Shown here piece by piece: positions 33,935-45,719 of a stretch of DNA of 64,000 bases (position 1 is its first letter; each line of letters starts with the position of its first letter). The notes beneath the pieces were generated by a model. The model was not told where the DNA came from. It saw only the letters and a list, made by a program, of their open reading frames with translations, and searched no databases. This DNA is from Frateuria_A yonginensis. GTDB taxonomy: Bacteria; Pseudomonadota; Gammaproteobacteria; Xanthomonadales; Rhodanobacteraceae. The stretch spans positions 186,001 to 250,000 of the forward strand of contig NZ_JBBBNY010000001.1 in the NCBI RefSeq assembly GCF_037137055.1, given 5' to 3'. A program made the translations under genes and the position numbers.

Positions 33935-35694
33935 TGCCCCGGCGCATGCCGCCGGTGGACGTGGTGCTGGTCGGCTTCGGCTGGACCGCCTCGATCATCG
34001 CGCAGGAGTTGACCGACGCCGGCGTGCAGGTGCTGGCGCTGGAGCGCGGTGCCTGGCGCGACACCATCCCCGACTTCGCCACCGACCACATCCAGGACGA
34101 GTTGCGCTACGCGGTGCGCAAGCAGATCTTCGAGGCGCCCGAGCGCGAGACGCTCACCTTCCGCAATTCCGCCGACCAGACCGCGCTGCCGATGCGCCAC
34201 CTGGGCTCGTTCCTGCCGGCCGCCGGCGTGGGTGGCGCCGGCGTGCACTGGAACGGCCAGTGCTGGCGTTTCCTGCCGCAGGATTTCGTGATCCGCAGCC
34301 ACACAGAGCAGCGTTACGGCAAGCATTTCATTCCGCCGGACATGAACCTGCAGGACTGGGGCGTCACCTACGCCGACCTGGAGCCGCACTACGACCGCTT
34401 CGAATATCTTTGCGGCGTCTCCGGCCAGGCAGGCAACCTCAACGGCACGCGGGTCGCCGGCGGCAACCCGTTCGAGGGGCCGCGCACGCGCGGCTACCCG
34501 CTGCCGCCGCTGCAGCGCAGCGCCTCCACCGTGCTGTTCGACAAGGCTGCGCGCGAGGTTGGCTTCCAGCCGTTCCCGTGCCCGGCGGCCAACGCCTCGC
34601 GTCCCTACCGCAACCCACTGGGCGTGCAGATGGGCCAGTGCACCTATTGCGGCTACTGCGAGTGGTTCGGCTGCGGCAACTACTCCAAGGCGAGCCCGCA
34701 GACGACCATCCTGCCGGTGCTGCTGAAGAAGGACAACTTCCGCTTCCGTACGCACTGCGAGGTGACCCGCGTGGACACCGACGGCACCGGCCGGCGCGCC
34801 ACCGGCGTCACCTACGTGGACGTCGATGGCAACCAGATCGAGCAGCCCGCGCAGATGGTGGTGCTGTGCGCCTTCGCCCACCACAACGTGCACCTGCTGC
34901 TGGTCTCGAAGATCGGCCAGCCGTACGACCCCGTCGCCAACAGCGGCGTGGTCGGACGCAACTACGCCTACCAGATCACCTCCTCGGTCGACGTGTTCCA
35001 GAAGGAGCGGCTCAACCCGTTCATGGGCGCCGGCGCGCTGGGCCAGGCGATCGACGAGTTCAACGGCGACAACTTCGACCACGGCCCGCACGGCTTCCTC
35101 GGCGGCGGCTACATCGCCCTGTGGAACACCGGCGGACGGCCGATCCTGCAGCACTACCTGCCGCAAGACGCCCCCAAGTGGGGGGCGGGCTGGAAGCAGG
35201 CGATGCACGAGCACTACCTCACCGCCTGCTCGATCGCCACCCACGGCAGCGTGATGAGCTACCGCGCCAACTACCTGGACCTCGATCCCACCTGGCGCGA
35301 CGTCTACGGCAATCCGCTGCTTCGGCTGACCTTCGACTTCCAGCCCAACGAGCACCGCATGTCGGACTTCCTTACCGACAAGGCGGCGCTGATCGCCCGC
35401 GCCATTCCCGGCGCCACCGTCCACGAGAAGAAGCGCCAGGGGCACTACACCATCGTGCCTTACCAGACCACGCACAACACCGGCGGCGCAGTGATGGGCG
35501 ACGACCCGAAGACCTCGGTGGTCAACCGCTACCTGCAGAGCTGGGACGTGCCCAACCTGTGGGTGATGGGCGCCAGCGTGTTCCCGCAGAACCCCGGCTA
35601 CAACCCGACCGGGACCGTCGGCGCGCTGGCCTTCTGGTCGGCCGAGGCGATGAAGCGCTACCTGAAGAACCCCGGCCCGCTGGTGACGGCATGA
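33934..35694 (+). CDS. GMC-type FAD oxidoreductase, large dehydrogenase subunit
   Basis: 586 residues. The FAD-binding motif VVLVGFGWTASIIAQELTDA is at the N-terminus, GGAGVHWNGQCWRF near residue 105, and the C-terminal substrate/FAD region includes HNTGGAVMG and NPGYNPTGTVGALAFWSAEAM. Cysteines C236, C239, C242 and C247 (CTYCGYCEWFGC) fit the iron-sulfur cluster seen in bacterial FAD-glucose and gluconate dehydrogenases. It has no signal peptide and should be co-exported with the Tat-tagged subunit 3. Electrons would pass to the triheme cytochrome encoded next. The substrate could be gluconate, a sugar, a polyol or an alcohol. Confidence 0.9.
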   Translation: MPRRMPPVDVVLVGFGWTASIIAQELTDAGVQVLALERGAWRDTIPDFATDHIQDELRYAVRKQIFEAPERETLTFRNSADQTALPMRHLGSFLPAAGVGGAGVHWNGQCWRFLPQDFVIRSHTEQRYGKHFIPPDMNLQDWGVTYADLEPHYDRFEYLCGVSGQAGNLNGTRVAGGNPFEGPRTRGYPLPPLQRSASTVLFDKAAREVGFQPFPCPAANASRPYRNPLGVQMGQCTYCGYCEWFGCGNYSKASPQTTILPVLLKKDNFRFRTHCEVTRVDTDGTGRRATGVTYVDVDGNQIEQPAQMVVLCAFAHHNVHLLLVSKIGQPYDPVANSGVVGRNYAYQITSSVDVFQKERLNPFMGAGALGQAIDEFNGDNFDHGPHGFLGGGYIALWNTGGRPILQHYLPQDAPKWGAGWKQAMHEHYLTACSIATHGSVMSYRANYLDLDPTWRDVYGNPLLRLTFDFQPNEHRMSDFLTDKAALIARAIPGATVHEKKRQGHYTIVPYQTTHNTGGAVMGDDPKTSVVNRYLQSWDVPNLWVMGASVFPQNPGYNPTGTVGALAFWSAEAMKRYLKNPGPLVTA

Positions 35695-36980
35695 GCGCGC
35701 CGGTGGCGAACGTGATGCGCTGCCTGGCCATGCTGGCGCTGCCCGCCCTCTGCGTGGCCTGCAGCCAGGACCGGGATCACGCCGCCCCCTCGGTGGTCAA
35801 GCTGGGCGAGCGCATGAGCCCCGGCCCCTGGGGCGACATCGCACGCGGGCGCTACCTGGTGCGCGCGGGCGACTGCGAGGCCTGCCACACCGCCCCCGGC
35901 GGCCAGCCCTTCGCGGGCGACCGCGCGGTACCCACGCCGTTCGGCACGATCTACTCCAGCAACATCACGCCCGACCGGGAGACCGGCATCGGCCGCTGGA
36001 ACGACGCCGACTTCTACCGCGCCATGCACCAAGGCGTCGACCGTCTCGGTCACCATCTGTACCCGGCGTTCCCCTATCCCTGGTATACGCGCCTGAGCGT
36101 GGACGACGTGCGCGCGATCAAGGCCTACCTCGACACGCTGCCCGCGGTGCGGCAGGCGCCGCGCCCGAACGACCTGCCCTGGCCGCTGGACCAGCGCGGC
36201 GTGATGGCGGTGTGGAACGGGATGTACTTCGACGCCGGCACCTACCGGTCCGACCCGCGGCGCTCCGCCCAATGGAACCGCGGCGCCTACCTGGTGGAAG
36301 GGGCCGGCCACTGCGGGGCGTGCCACAGCCCCAAGAACGTTGCCGGCGCCGCCGACCGGGACCATCCGCTGACCGGCGGCTTCGCCGAGAACGCCTACGC
36401 GCCCAGCCTCGCCGGCGGCCTCCGCGACGGCCTGGGCGGCTGGACCGAACAGGACATCGTGCAGTACCTGCGCACCGGCCGGAACGAGCGCACCGCCGCC
36501 GCCGGTCCGATGGCCGAAGTGGTCGAGCAGTCCACCCAGTACCTGAGCCAGCCCGACCTGCAGGCGATCGCGGTCTACCTCAAGAGCCTGCCCGTGCCGA
36601 AGGAGGCGCCGGTGGCAGTGGCCGACAAGGCGGCGGTCGGCCGCGGCGCGGCGCTGTACCTGGACAACTGCGAGGGCTGCCACCTGGAGCAGGGCCAGGG
36701 CGAGCTGGGTGCCTTCCCGCCGCTGCGGCAGAGCACGGCGGTGCAGGCGAAGAGCGCCGACACGCTGATCGGCGTGATCCTCCAGGGCGCGCGCGTGCCG
36801 CGTACCGCGGCCGAGCCGACCGGACTGGCCATGCAGGGCTTCGCGGACCACCTGGACGACCGGCAGATCGCCGACCTGGCCACCTACATCCGTACCGCCT
36901 GGGGCAACCGGGCCGCGGCGGTCGACGCGGACGAGGTGGCGGACCTGCGCCAGACCCTGCGCAAGGCGCCCGGTGGCTGA
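35691..36980 (+). CDS. Triheme cytochrome c subunit of the flavin dehydrogenase
   Basis: 429 residues with an N-terminal lipobox-like export signal (CLAMLALPALCVACSQ) and three c-type heme sites: CEACH (about residue 64), CGACH (about 210) and CEGCH (about 330), each in its own cytochrome c fold. This is the usual cytochrome subunit of gluconate, sorbitol and alcohol dehydrogenases that hands electrons to quinone or a downstream cytochrome. Its ATG overlaps the GMC stop (ATGA). The next gene, actA, follows after 108 bases. Confidence 0.92.
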   Translation: MSAPVANVMRCLAMLALPALCVACSQDRDHAAPSVVKLGERMSPGPWGDIARGRYLVRAGDCEACHTAPGGQPFAGDRAVPTPFGTIYSSNITPDRETGIGRWNDADFYRAMHQGVDRLGHHLYPAFPYPWYTRLSVDDVRAIKAYLDTLPAVRQAPRPNDLPWPLDQRGVMAVWNGMYFDAGTYRSDPRRSAQWNRGAYLVEGAGHCGACHSPKNVAGAADRDHPLTGGFAENAYAPSLAGGLRDGLGGWTEQDIVQYLRTGRNERTAAAGPMAEVVEQSTQYLSQPDLQAIAVYLKSLPVPKEAPVAVADKAAVGRGAALYLDNCEGCHLEQGQGELGAFPPLRQSTAVQAKSADTLIGVILQGARVPRTAAEPTGLAMQGFADHLDDRQIADLATYIRTAWGNRAAAVDADEVADLRQTLRKAPGG

Positions 36981-37088
36981 GATGGCGCGGCGCCGCGTCG
37001 GTACGCAGCCAGCGGCCGCGCGCGCTTCACGTCCCCCCTGCGATGGTAGGCGCCGGCACTCGCTTGAAAGGACCCGCACGAGAGGGCG

Positions 37089-37736
37089 ATGACCCAGATC
37101 TTCCATCCGCGCTTCGGTTTGTTCGTCAAGCTCGGCCTGCTCGCGCTGCTGGTGCTCGCCAGCGCCGCGGTGCTGGCCTGGCGCGGCATGACCGACCAGC
37201 GCCCGCGCGTCGAGGAGACGGTCGAGCAGCCGGTGCCCTTCAGCCACCGGCACCACGTCGGCGACGACGGCATCGACTGCCGCTACTGCCACGACACGGT
37301 GGAGACCTCGTCCTTCGCCGGCATCCCGCCGATCTCCACCTGCATGACCTGCCACTCGCAGCTGTACACCGACCAGGCGATGCTGCAGCCGGTGGTGCAG
37401 AGCTGGCAGCGCGGCGTGGCGCTGCACTGGCAGCGCGTGCACCAGTTGCCGGACTTCGTCTACTTCAACCACTCGATCCATGTCGCCAAGGGCGTGGGCT
37501 GCGAAAGCTGCCACGGCCGGGTCGATCGCATGGCGCTGACGAGGCGCACCCAGCCGCTGTCGATGGAGTGGTGCCTGGACTGCCATCGCGCGCCGCAGAA
37601 GTACCTGCGCCCGCACGAGCAGGTGTTCGCCATGGGCTGGAAGGCACCGGACCAGCGCAAGCTCGGCCTGGCGCTGGTCCGGCGCTACCACATCGACACC
37701 CGGCGCCTGACGGATTGCTCGGTATGCCACCGCTGA
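37089..37736 (+). CDS. actA: Alternative complex III pentaheme cytochrome subunit ActA
   Basis: 215 residues: one N-terminal membrane anchor (LFVKLGLLALLVLASAAVLAW) followed by five heme-binding CXXCH motifs, CRYCH, CMTCH, CESCH, CLDCH and CSVCH. That matches the pentaheme ActA subunit of Alternative Complex III, the bc1-independent quinol:cytochrome c oxidoreductase. Histidines before the hemes (SHRHHVGDDGIDCRYCH; FNHSIHVAKGVGCESCH) fit axial ligands. It starts the act gene set. Confidence 0.93.
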   Translation: MTQIFHPRFGLFVKLGLLALLVLASAAVLAWRGMTDQRPRVEETVEQPVPFSHRHHVGDDGIDCRYCHDTVETSSFAGIPPISTCMTCHSQLYTDQAMLQPVVQSWQRGVALHWQRVHQLPDFVYFNHSIHVAKGVGCESCHGRVDRMALTRRTQPLSMEWCLDCHRAPQKYLRPHEQVFAMGWKAPDQRKLGLALVRRYHIDTRRLTDCSVCHR

Positions 37737-37756
37737 CCGCCAAGCCCTGCACCGGC

Positions 37757-37843
37757 CCTGCGGGAGCGAGCGTGCTCGCGATGCGCCTGCTTGCGGCACG
37801 CAACAGCCACGGACGGCAGTGCGAGCAAGCCCGCTCCTGCAGG
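37757..37843. repeat. REP-type palindromic repeat between actA and actB
   Basis: CCTGCGGGAGCGAGCGTGCTCGC at 37757-37779 faces a near-complement at 37821-37843 (GCGAGCAAGCCCGCTCCTGCAGG), separated by about 41 bases. The arms resemble the repetitive extragenic palindromes of pseudomonads and xanthomonads (GGAGCGGGCTTGCTCGC type). It is the only sizeable gap inside the act genes apart from that before actC, and could act as an mRNA stability or attenuation element. Confidence 0.75.
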
Positions 37844-37875
37844 CGCGGCGTGGGCCGGGCAGCGCAGGGGGCGGC

Positions 37876-40817
<2,942 letters not shown>

Positions 40818-40821
<4 letters not shown>

Positions 40822-40937
40822 GCGCACGGCGCCTCGCCCCGCCGGCCCGGTGCCGGCGCCCCGCCGGGCTCGGACGGCCTTCCTCCCCCCGAGCGGGAGC
40901 GCGGGCCACACCGGCACCAACGGGAGCACGGGCATGA
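40818..40937 (+). CDS. Possible 39-codon coupling ORF between actB and actC
   Basis: A short frame begins at an ATG overlapping the actB stop (ATGA at 40818) and ends with a TGA that overlaps the actC start (ATGA at 40934). It would encode 39 residues rich in Arg, Ala and Pro (MSARRLAPPARCRRPAGLGR). Nearly all other junctions in this locus are ATGA overlaps, so this may be a translated linker that couples actC to actB. The peptide has no recognisable feature, and chance cannot be ruled out in such GC-rich DNA. Confidence 0.3.
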
Positions 40938-42277
40938 GCCAGCCGCTGCTGGCCCCTCGCGAGACCGACGCGACGATCACCGACGCGGTGAGCGACCTCG
41001 TGCTCGAGCGCCCGACCGGGCGCCTGTGGCTGTTCGCCTTCGCGCTCGCCTTCCTGCTCACCGCGCTGCTCGGCAGCGGCATCGTCTGGCTGCTGGCCCG
41101 CGGCGTGGGCATCTGGGGCCTCAACATCCCGGTCGCCTGGGCCTTCGCCATCGCCAACTACGTGTGGTGGATCGCCATCGGCATGGCCGGCACCTTCATT
41201 TCCGGCGGGCTCTACCTGGCCCGCCAGGGCTGGCGCAACGCGCTCAACCGCTACGCCGAGGCGATGACGGTGTTCGCGGTGGCGGTCTCGGGCCTGTTCC
41301 CGATCCTGCACCTGGGCCGCCCCTGGTTCTTCTATTGGCTGGCGCCCTACCCCGACCGCATGGGCGTGTGGCCGCAGTGGCGCAGCTCGCTGTTCTGGGA
41401 TTTTTCCGCGATCGTGGCCTACCTGCTGGTCTCGATCCTTTACTTCTACGTCGGCCTGATCCCCGATCTGGCGACCCTGCGCGACCGTGCGCGCACGCGT
41501 GGCAAGCAGGTCTTCTACGGACTGCTCGCGCTGGGCTGGCGCGGCGAGGCGCGCCACTGGCAGCGCTACGAGACGCTCAACCTGCTGCTCGCCGCGATGG
41601 CGGTGCCGCTGGTGTTCTCGGTGCACTCGATGGTGGCGCTGGACTTTTCCGAAGGCCTGCTGCCGGGCTGGCATTCGACCCTGTTCCCGCCGTTCTTCGT
41701 CGCCGGCGCGCTGTTCTCGGGCTTCGCCATGGCGCTGGTGCTGGGCATTCCGTTGCGCTGGTGCTACGGCCTGCAGGGCTTCATCACCGAGCGGCACCTG
41801 GACAACCTCGCCAAGCTGATGCTCGCCGCCGGCCTGTTCGTCGACTACAGCTACGCAGCGGAGCTGTTCACCGCGTTCTACAGCGGCGACCGCTACGAGG
41901 TGGCGCACGCGCTGCAGGAGCTGGGCGGGGCCTACGCCTGGGTGTACTGGACCATCGTCGGTTGCAACGTGGTGGCGATCCAGGCGTTGTGGTCGGCGCG
42001 CGTGCGGCGCAGCCACGCCGCGCTGTTCGTGATCGCCCTGCTGGTGCTGGCCGGCATGTGGCTCGAACGCTTCGAGCTGATCGTGGCCAGCCTGTACCAC
42101 GGCTTCCTGCCCTCCAGCTTCGGGTTGTTCTATCCCACGCTGTGGGACCTGGCCTTCCTCGCCGGCTCGGTCGGGCTGTTCCTGCTGCTGTTCCTGCTGT
42201 TCGTGCGGCTGCTGCCGGTACTGCCGATGTTCGAGCTGCGCAAGCTGCGAGCCAGGCTCGACGGGGAGGGCGCATGA
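40934..42277 (+). CDS. actC: Alternative complex III membrane subunit ActC (NrfD-like)
   Basis: 447 residues with about ten membrane helices; NrfD/PsrC family. Recognisable parts are IWGLNIPVAWAFAIANYVWW, GMAGTFISGGLYL and FPILHLGRPWFFYWLAPYP near the quinol site, and the later ASLYHGFLPSSFGLFYPT. ActC provides a quinol-binding site and a likely proton path. The start at 40934 overlaps the end of a 39-codon frame. Its own TGA overlaps the ActD start. Confidence 0.93.
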   Translation: MSQPLLAPRETDATITDAVSDLVLERPTGRLWLFAFALAFLLTALLGSGIVWLLARGVGIWGLNIPVAWAFAIANYVWWIAIGMAGTFISGGLYLARQGWRNALNRYAEAMTVFAVAVSGLFPILHLGRPWFFYWLAPYPDRMGVWPQWRSSLFWDFSAIVAYLLVSILYFYVGLIPDLATLRDRARTRGKQVFYGLLALGWRGEARHWQRYETLNLLLAAMAVPLVFSVHSMVALDFSEGLLPGWHSTLFPPFFVAGALFSGFAMALVLGIPLRWCYGLQGFITERHLDNLAKLMLAAGLFVDYSYAAELFTAFYSGDRYEVAHALQELGGAYAWVYWTIVGCNVVAIQALWSARVRRSHAALFVIALLVLAGMWLERFELIVASLYHGFLPSSFGLFYPTLWDLAFLAGSVGLFLLLFLLFVRLLPVLPMFELRKLRARLDGEGA

Positions 42278-42807
42278 GCGCGGGCACGCACGGCTGGCTG
42301 GCCCGGTTCGACGGCGCGCAGGCGCTGCTGGTGGCCGCGCGCGAGCTGCGGGCGCTGGGCTACACGCGCCTGGAGGCCTACACGCCCTATGCGGTCGAAG
42401 GCCTGGCCGAGGTGCTGGGGCCGGTACGCAACCGCATTCCGCTACTGGTGCTGCTGGGTGGGCTGTGCGGCGGCTTCGGCACGCTGTTCCTGCAGTGGTA
42501 CGCCGCGGTGGTCGACTATCCCATCAACGTCGGCGGGCGGCCCGATGCCAGCTGGCCGGCCTTCATCCCGGCGGCACTGGAGATGACCATCCTGTTCGCG
42601 GCGGCATTCGGGGTGGCCGGCATGCTGCTCGCCAACGGATTGCCGCGGCTCAACCATCCGCTGTTCGGGCTGGCGCGCTTCGAGGCGGTCAGCCGCGACG
42701 GCTTCTTCCTCTGGCTGCGGGCGGACGACGCACGCTTCGACGCGCGGCAGGCCCGCGCGGACCTCGAGCGGCTGGCGCCGCTGGCGATCGACGAGGTGGG
42801 GGCATGA
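42274..42807 (+). CDS. actD: Alternative complex III subunit ActD (DUF3341)
   Basis: 177 residues, with two membrane helices in the middle (RIPLLVLLGGLCGGFGTLFL and the AALEMTILFAAAFGVAGMLL region) and the family sequence DYPINVGGRPDASWPAFIP between them. The N-terminal part is a small soluble domain (AARELRALGYTRLEAYTPYA). ActD is a structural subunit with no cofactor. ATGA overlaps join it to actC and actE. Confidence 0.92.
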   Translation: MSAGTHGWLARFDGAQALLVAARELRALGYTRLEAYTPYAVEGLAEVLGPVRNRIPLLVLLGGLCGGFGTLFLQWYAAVVDYPINVGGRPDASWPAFIPAALEMTILFAAAFGVAGMLLANGLPRLNHPLFGLARFEAVSRDGFFLWLRADDARFDARQARADLERLAPLAIDEVGA

Positions 42808-43472
42808 GCCCGCGCCTCGCGCTGCTCGCCGTCCTGCTCGCCCTCGCCGGCTGCGAACAGGCCATGCACGACATGTACGGGCAGCCCAAGTACAAGCCGC
42901 TTCAGCCCAGCCCGCTGTTCGCCGACGGCAACAGCGCGCGCACGCCACCGCCGGGCAGCGTGCCGATGGCACAGGGGGAAGCCGCCGACACCGCCAGCGG
43001 ACGCCACGGACAGATGACGCTGCCACCCGCGCCGGGCCCGGCGTTGCCGCCGGACGCGCAGGGCCGCAGCCTGGCCCGGGGCGAGGTCGGCGAGCGCCGC
43101 TACGCCAACCCGCTGCCGCTGACCGCGAGCCTGCTGCAACGCGGCCGCGAGCGCTACGACATCTATTGCGCACCCTGCCACGGGCTCGCCGGCAACGGCG
43201 ACGGCATGATCGCCCGGCGCGGCTTCCCGGCCCCGCCCAGCTATCACACCGATCGCCTGCGCAACGCGTCTGACAGCCACTTCTACCAGGTGATCAGCAA
43301 CGGCTACGGGGTGATGTACCCCTACGCCGACCGCATCGCGCCGCCGGATCGCTGGGCCATCGTCGCCTACATCCGCGCGCTGCAGCTTTCCCAGCACGCG
43401 CCGCGCGACCGGCTCACGCCGCAGGACCTGGCGCGACTGCCGGTCACGCCGGACAACGGAGGGCGCCGGTGA
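42804..43472 (+). CDS. actE: Alternative complex III monoheme cytochrome subunit ActE
   Basis: 222 residues with a lipoprotein signal (LALLAVLLALAGCEQ), a proline-rich linker and one cytochrome c domain with the heme site CAPCHGLAGNGDGM and the sixth-ligand region SNGYGVMYPYADRI. The N-terminal MYGQPKYKPLQPSPLFADG is a stretch seen in ActE proteins. It should hand electrons to the caa3 oxidase. Start overlaps the actD stop (ATGA). Confidence 0.93.
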   Translation: MSPRLALLAVLLALAGCEQAMHDMYGQPKYKPLQPSPLFADGNSARTPPPGSVPMAQGEAADTASGRHGQMTLPPAPGPALPPDAQGRSLARGEVGERRYANPLPLTASLLQRGRERYDIYCAPCHGLAGNGDGMIARRGFPAPPSYHTDRLRNASDSHFYQVISNGYGVMYPYADRIAPPDRWAIVAYIRALQLSQHAPRDRLTPQDLARLPVTPDNGGRR

Positions 43473-44548
43473 TGCGCCGCTGGCCGCGTGCCTCCCGTGC
43501 CGAATGGATCGCCGCGGTGGTCGGCGTGCTGGCGTCGCTCGCCTGCCTGCTGCTCGGCCTGCGCATGCCGCGCGAGGCGTTGCTCGCCTACCTGTTCGCG
43601 TGGCTGTGCTGGCTCGCTCCGACGGTGGGCAGCGTGGCGCTCCTGCTGATCCACGCCCTCACCGGCGGCGACTGGGGGCGGGCGCTGCGCCCGGCCTGGC
43701 TGGCGGCGAGCCGGCGGCTGCCACTGCTGGCGGTGCTGCTGCTGCCGGTGCTGGTGGGTGCGAGGACGCTGTATCCGTGGGCCGCCCCGGCGGCAGCGAC
43801 CGATCCCGTACTGGCGCACCAGCGCTGGTGGCTCGACCTGCCGTTCTTCGTGCTGCGCGCGGTCGTCGTGCTGGCCCTGTGGTGGTGGCTGGCGCAGGGC
43901 ATCCGGCGGCGGCTGGACACGCCGGCCGCCACGCGCTTCGCCGCCGGCGGCCTGGTCGTCCACGTGCTGGCCGTGTCGGTGGCAGCGATCGACTGGGTGA
44001 TGTCGCTGGTGCCGCAATGGCATTCGACCGTCTTCGGCATCCTGTTCGGAACCGCCCAGCTGCTGGCCGCCGCGGGGCTCTCGATCGGACTCAGCGTGCT
44101 CGGCCGCGCGCCGTCACCGGCCTGGACGGCCAGACGCCTGAACGATCTGGGCAGCATCCTGCTGGTGCTGGTGCTGGCATGGGGCTACCTCGCCTTCATG
44201 GACTACCTCACCGCGTGGATCGCCGACCTGCCGCCGGAGACGGCGTGGTATCTGCCCCGCGTACGTACCGGCTGGCGCTGGCTGGGAGCCTTCCTTGTGG
44301 TGTTCCACCTCGCGCTGCCGTTCGCCGTGCTGCTCTCGCGGCAGGCCAAGCAGCATGCCGCCTGGCTGGCCGGCGTGGCGCTGTGGCTGTTCCTGGCGCA
44401 GAGCGGCTACGTTGCCTGGCTGGTGCTGCCCGGCGCCCGCCCGCAGGGGCTGGCCTGGGGCGCGCCGCTGGCCTGGGTCGGCATCGGCGGGCTGTGGTGG
44501 TTCGGGTACGGCGCGCCCTGGCGGGCGGCGCAGGAGGCACGGGCATGA
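43472..44548 (+). CDS. actF: Alternative complex III membrane subunit ActF
   Basis: 358 residues with about ten membrane helices. ActF is the second NrfD-related subunit of the complex, recognisable from DWVMSLVPQWHSTVFGI and LAWGYLAFMDYLTAWIADLP, which lie around the second membrane half. A GTG at 43469 overlaps the actE stop (GTGA); the ATG at 43472, 8 bases after GGAGGG, is preferred. The complex appears complete with actA-F present in the standard order. Confidence 0.9.
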   Translation: MRRWPRASRAEWIAAVVGVLASLACLLLGLRMPREALLAYLFAWLCWLAPTVGSVALLLIHALTGGDWGRALRPAWLAASRRLPLLAVLLLPVLVGARTLYPWAAPAAATDPVLAHQRWWLDLPFFVLRAVVVLALWWWLAQGIRRRLDTPAATRFAAGGLVVHVLAVSVAAIDWVMSLVPQWHSTVFGILFGTAQLLAAAGLSIGLSVLGRAPSPAWTARRLNDLGSILLVLVLAWGYLAFMDYLTAWIADLPPETAWYLPRVRTGWRWLGAFLVVFHLALPFAVLLSRQAKQHAAWLAGVALWLFLAQSGYVAWLVLPGARPQGLAWGAPLAWVGIGGLWWFGYGAPWRAAQEARA

Positions 44549-44910
44549 GCCGGCAGCCGGACGCGCACGAGTCCTATGCGGTCGCCGCCGGCACGCTGCA
44601 CTGGGCGGCGGTGATCCTGGCGCTCAGCCTGCTGGCGATCGTGCTGGCGGTCTACATGTGGGCGCGCCCCTCGTTGAGCGAAGGCGGCCAGCCGGTGCGG
44701 CCGATCCCGCCGCAGCCACGGCTGCAGGCCGATCCGGCAGCCGACATCGCGACCGTACGCGCGCTGCAGCGCGCCCGGCTGGAGAGCTACCAGTGGATGG
44801 ACGAGGGGCATACGGTGGCGCGCATCCCGATCGAGCGTGCGATGGCCCTGCTCGCCGCATCGCCGGCAGGCCAGCCCGCCCCCGCGGCGTCGACGGAGCG
44901 TCGGCCATGA
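44545..44910 (+). CDS. Small membrane protein of the act/caa3 locus
   Basis: 121 residues with one membrane helix (WAAVILALSLLAIVLAVYMW) and a soluble tail ending in LESYQWMDEGHTVARIPIERAMALL. The pattern SYxWxDxxxxVxRIPIxRAM recurs, as far as I recall, in small proteins encoded between Alternative Complex III and SCO/cytochrome oxidase genes. A periplasmic assembly or linker role is possible; no cofactor motif is present. ATGA overlaps on both sides tie it firmly to actF and the SCO gene. Confidence 0.75.
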   Translation: MSRQPDAHESYAVAAGTLHWAAVILALSLLAIVLAVYMWARPSLSEGGQPVRPIPPQPRLQADPAADIATVRALQRARLESYQWMDEGHTVARIPIERAMALLAASPAGQPAPAASTERRP

Positions 44911-45719
44911 ACCGCCGCGGCGCGCCGCTCCGGGGATGGTGGCGGGGCGTGGCCTTGCTGCTCGTCCTGCTGGCACCGCTGGTGCGCGCTGCCGAGCCGC
45001 CGCCCCCGCCGGATCTCGACCAGCGCGCCGGGTTCGACCAGCGCCTGGGCGCGCCGGTGCCGCTGGACCTGCGTTGGCGCGACACCGACGGCCGCACCAC
45101 GGACCTGCGCAGGCTCGCCGGCGGCAAGCCCCTGCTGCTCGCGTTGGGCTACTACCGCTGCCCGAACCTGTGCGACGTGGTGCTGCAGGGCATGGCGCGC
45201 ACGCTAGCCGGCCTGGATCTCGCGCCGGGGCAGGACTTCCAGGTGGCCTTCGTCGGCATTGACCCCCGCGAGACATCCGGCGATGCCCGCCACAGCCAGG
45301 CGATGCTGGCCAAGGCCCAGCCGGGGGCGCAGGTGGACCGCTGGCACTTCCTCACCGGCGATGCCCGGGCCATCGGCGCGCTGGCCTCGGCGGTGGGCTT
45401 CCGTTACTTCTACGACGCCCGCCTGCACCAGTACGCTCACGCCGCCGGCTTCGTGGTGGTCACGCCGCAGGGCAGGGTGGCGCAGTACTTCTTCGGCGTG
45501 TCCTGGCCGCCGGCCTCGCTGCGCCTGGCGCTGGTGGGCGCCTCGCAGGGGCGGTTGGGCAACCTGGTCGATCGGCTGGTGCTGCTGTGCTGCGGCTACG
45601 ACCCCACTACCGGCCGTTACAGCCTGGCCATCGGCCGCACCATGCAGGTGCTGGGCGTGGGTTTCGTGCTGCTGTGCGGGGCCTGGCTGCTGTGGCTGAA
45701 GGCGAGGACGCGCGCGTGA
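44907..45719 (+). CDS. SCO1/SenC-family copper chaperone
   Basis: 270 residues: a signal peptide, a thioredoxin-like domain with the copper-binding CPNLC (in LGYYRCPNLCDVVLQGM) and the later histidine in YAHAAGFVVVTPQG, and unusually a C-terminal membrane helix (TMQVLGVGFVLLCGAWLLWL). SCO proteins load copper into the CuA site of oxidase subunit II, which is encoded next. That subunit's GTG start overlaps this stop. Confidence 0.92.
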   Translation: MNRRGAPLRGWWRGVALLLVLLAPLVRAAEPPPPPDLDQRAGFDQRLGAPVPLDLRWRDTDGRTTDLRRLAGGKPLLLALGYYRCPNLCDVVLQGMARTLAGLDLAPGQDFQVAFVGIDPRETSGDARHSQAMLAKAQPGAQVDRWHFLTGDARAIGALASAVGFRYFYDARLHQYAHAAGFVVVTPQGRVAQYFFGVSWPPASLRLALVGASQGRLGNLVDRLVLLCCGYDPTTGRYSLAIGRTMQVLGVGFVLLCGAWLLWLKARTRA

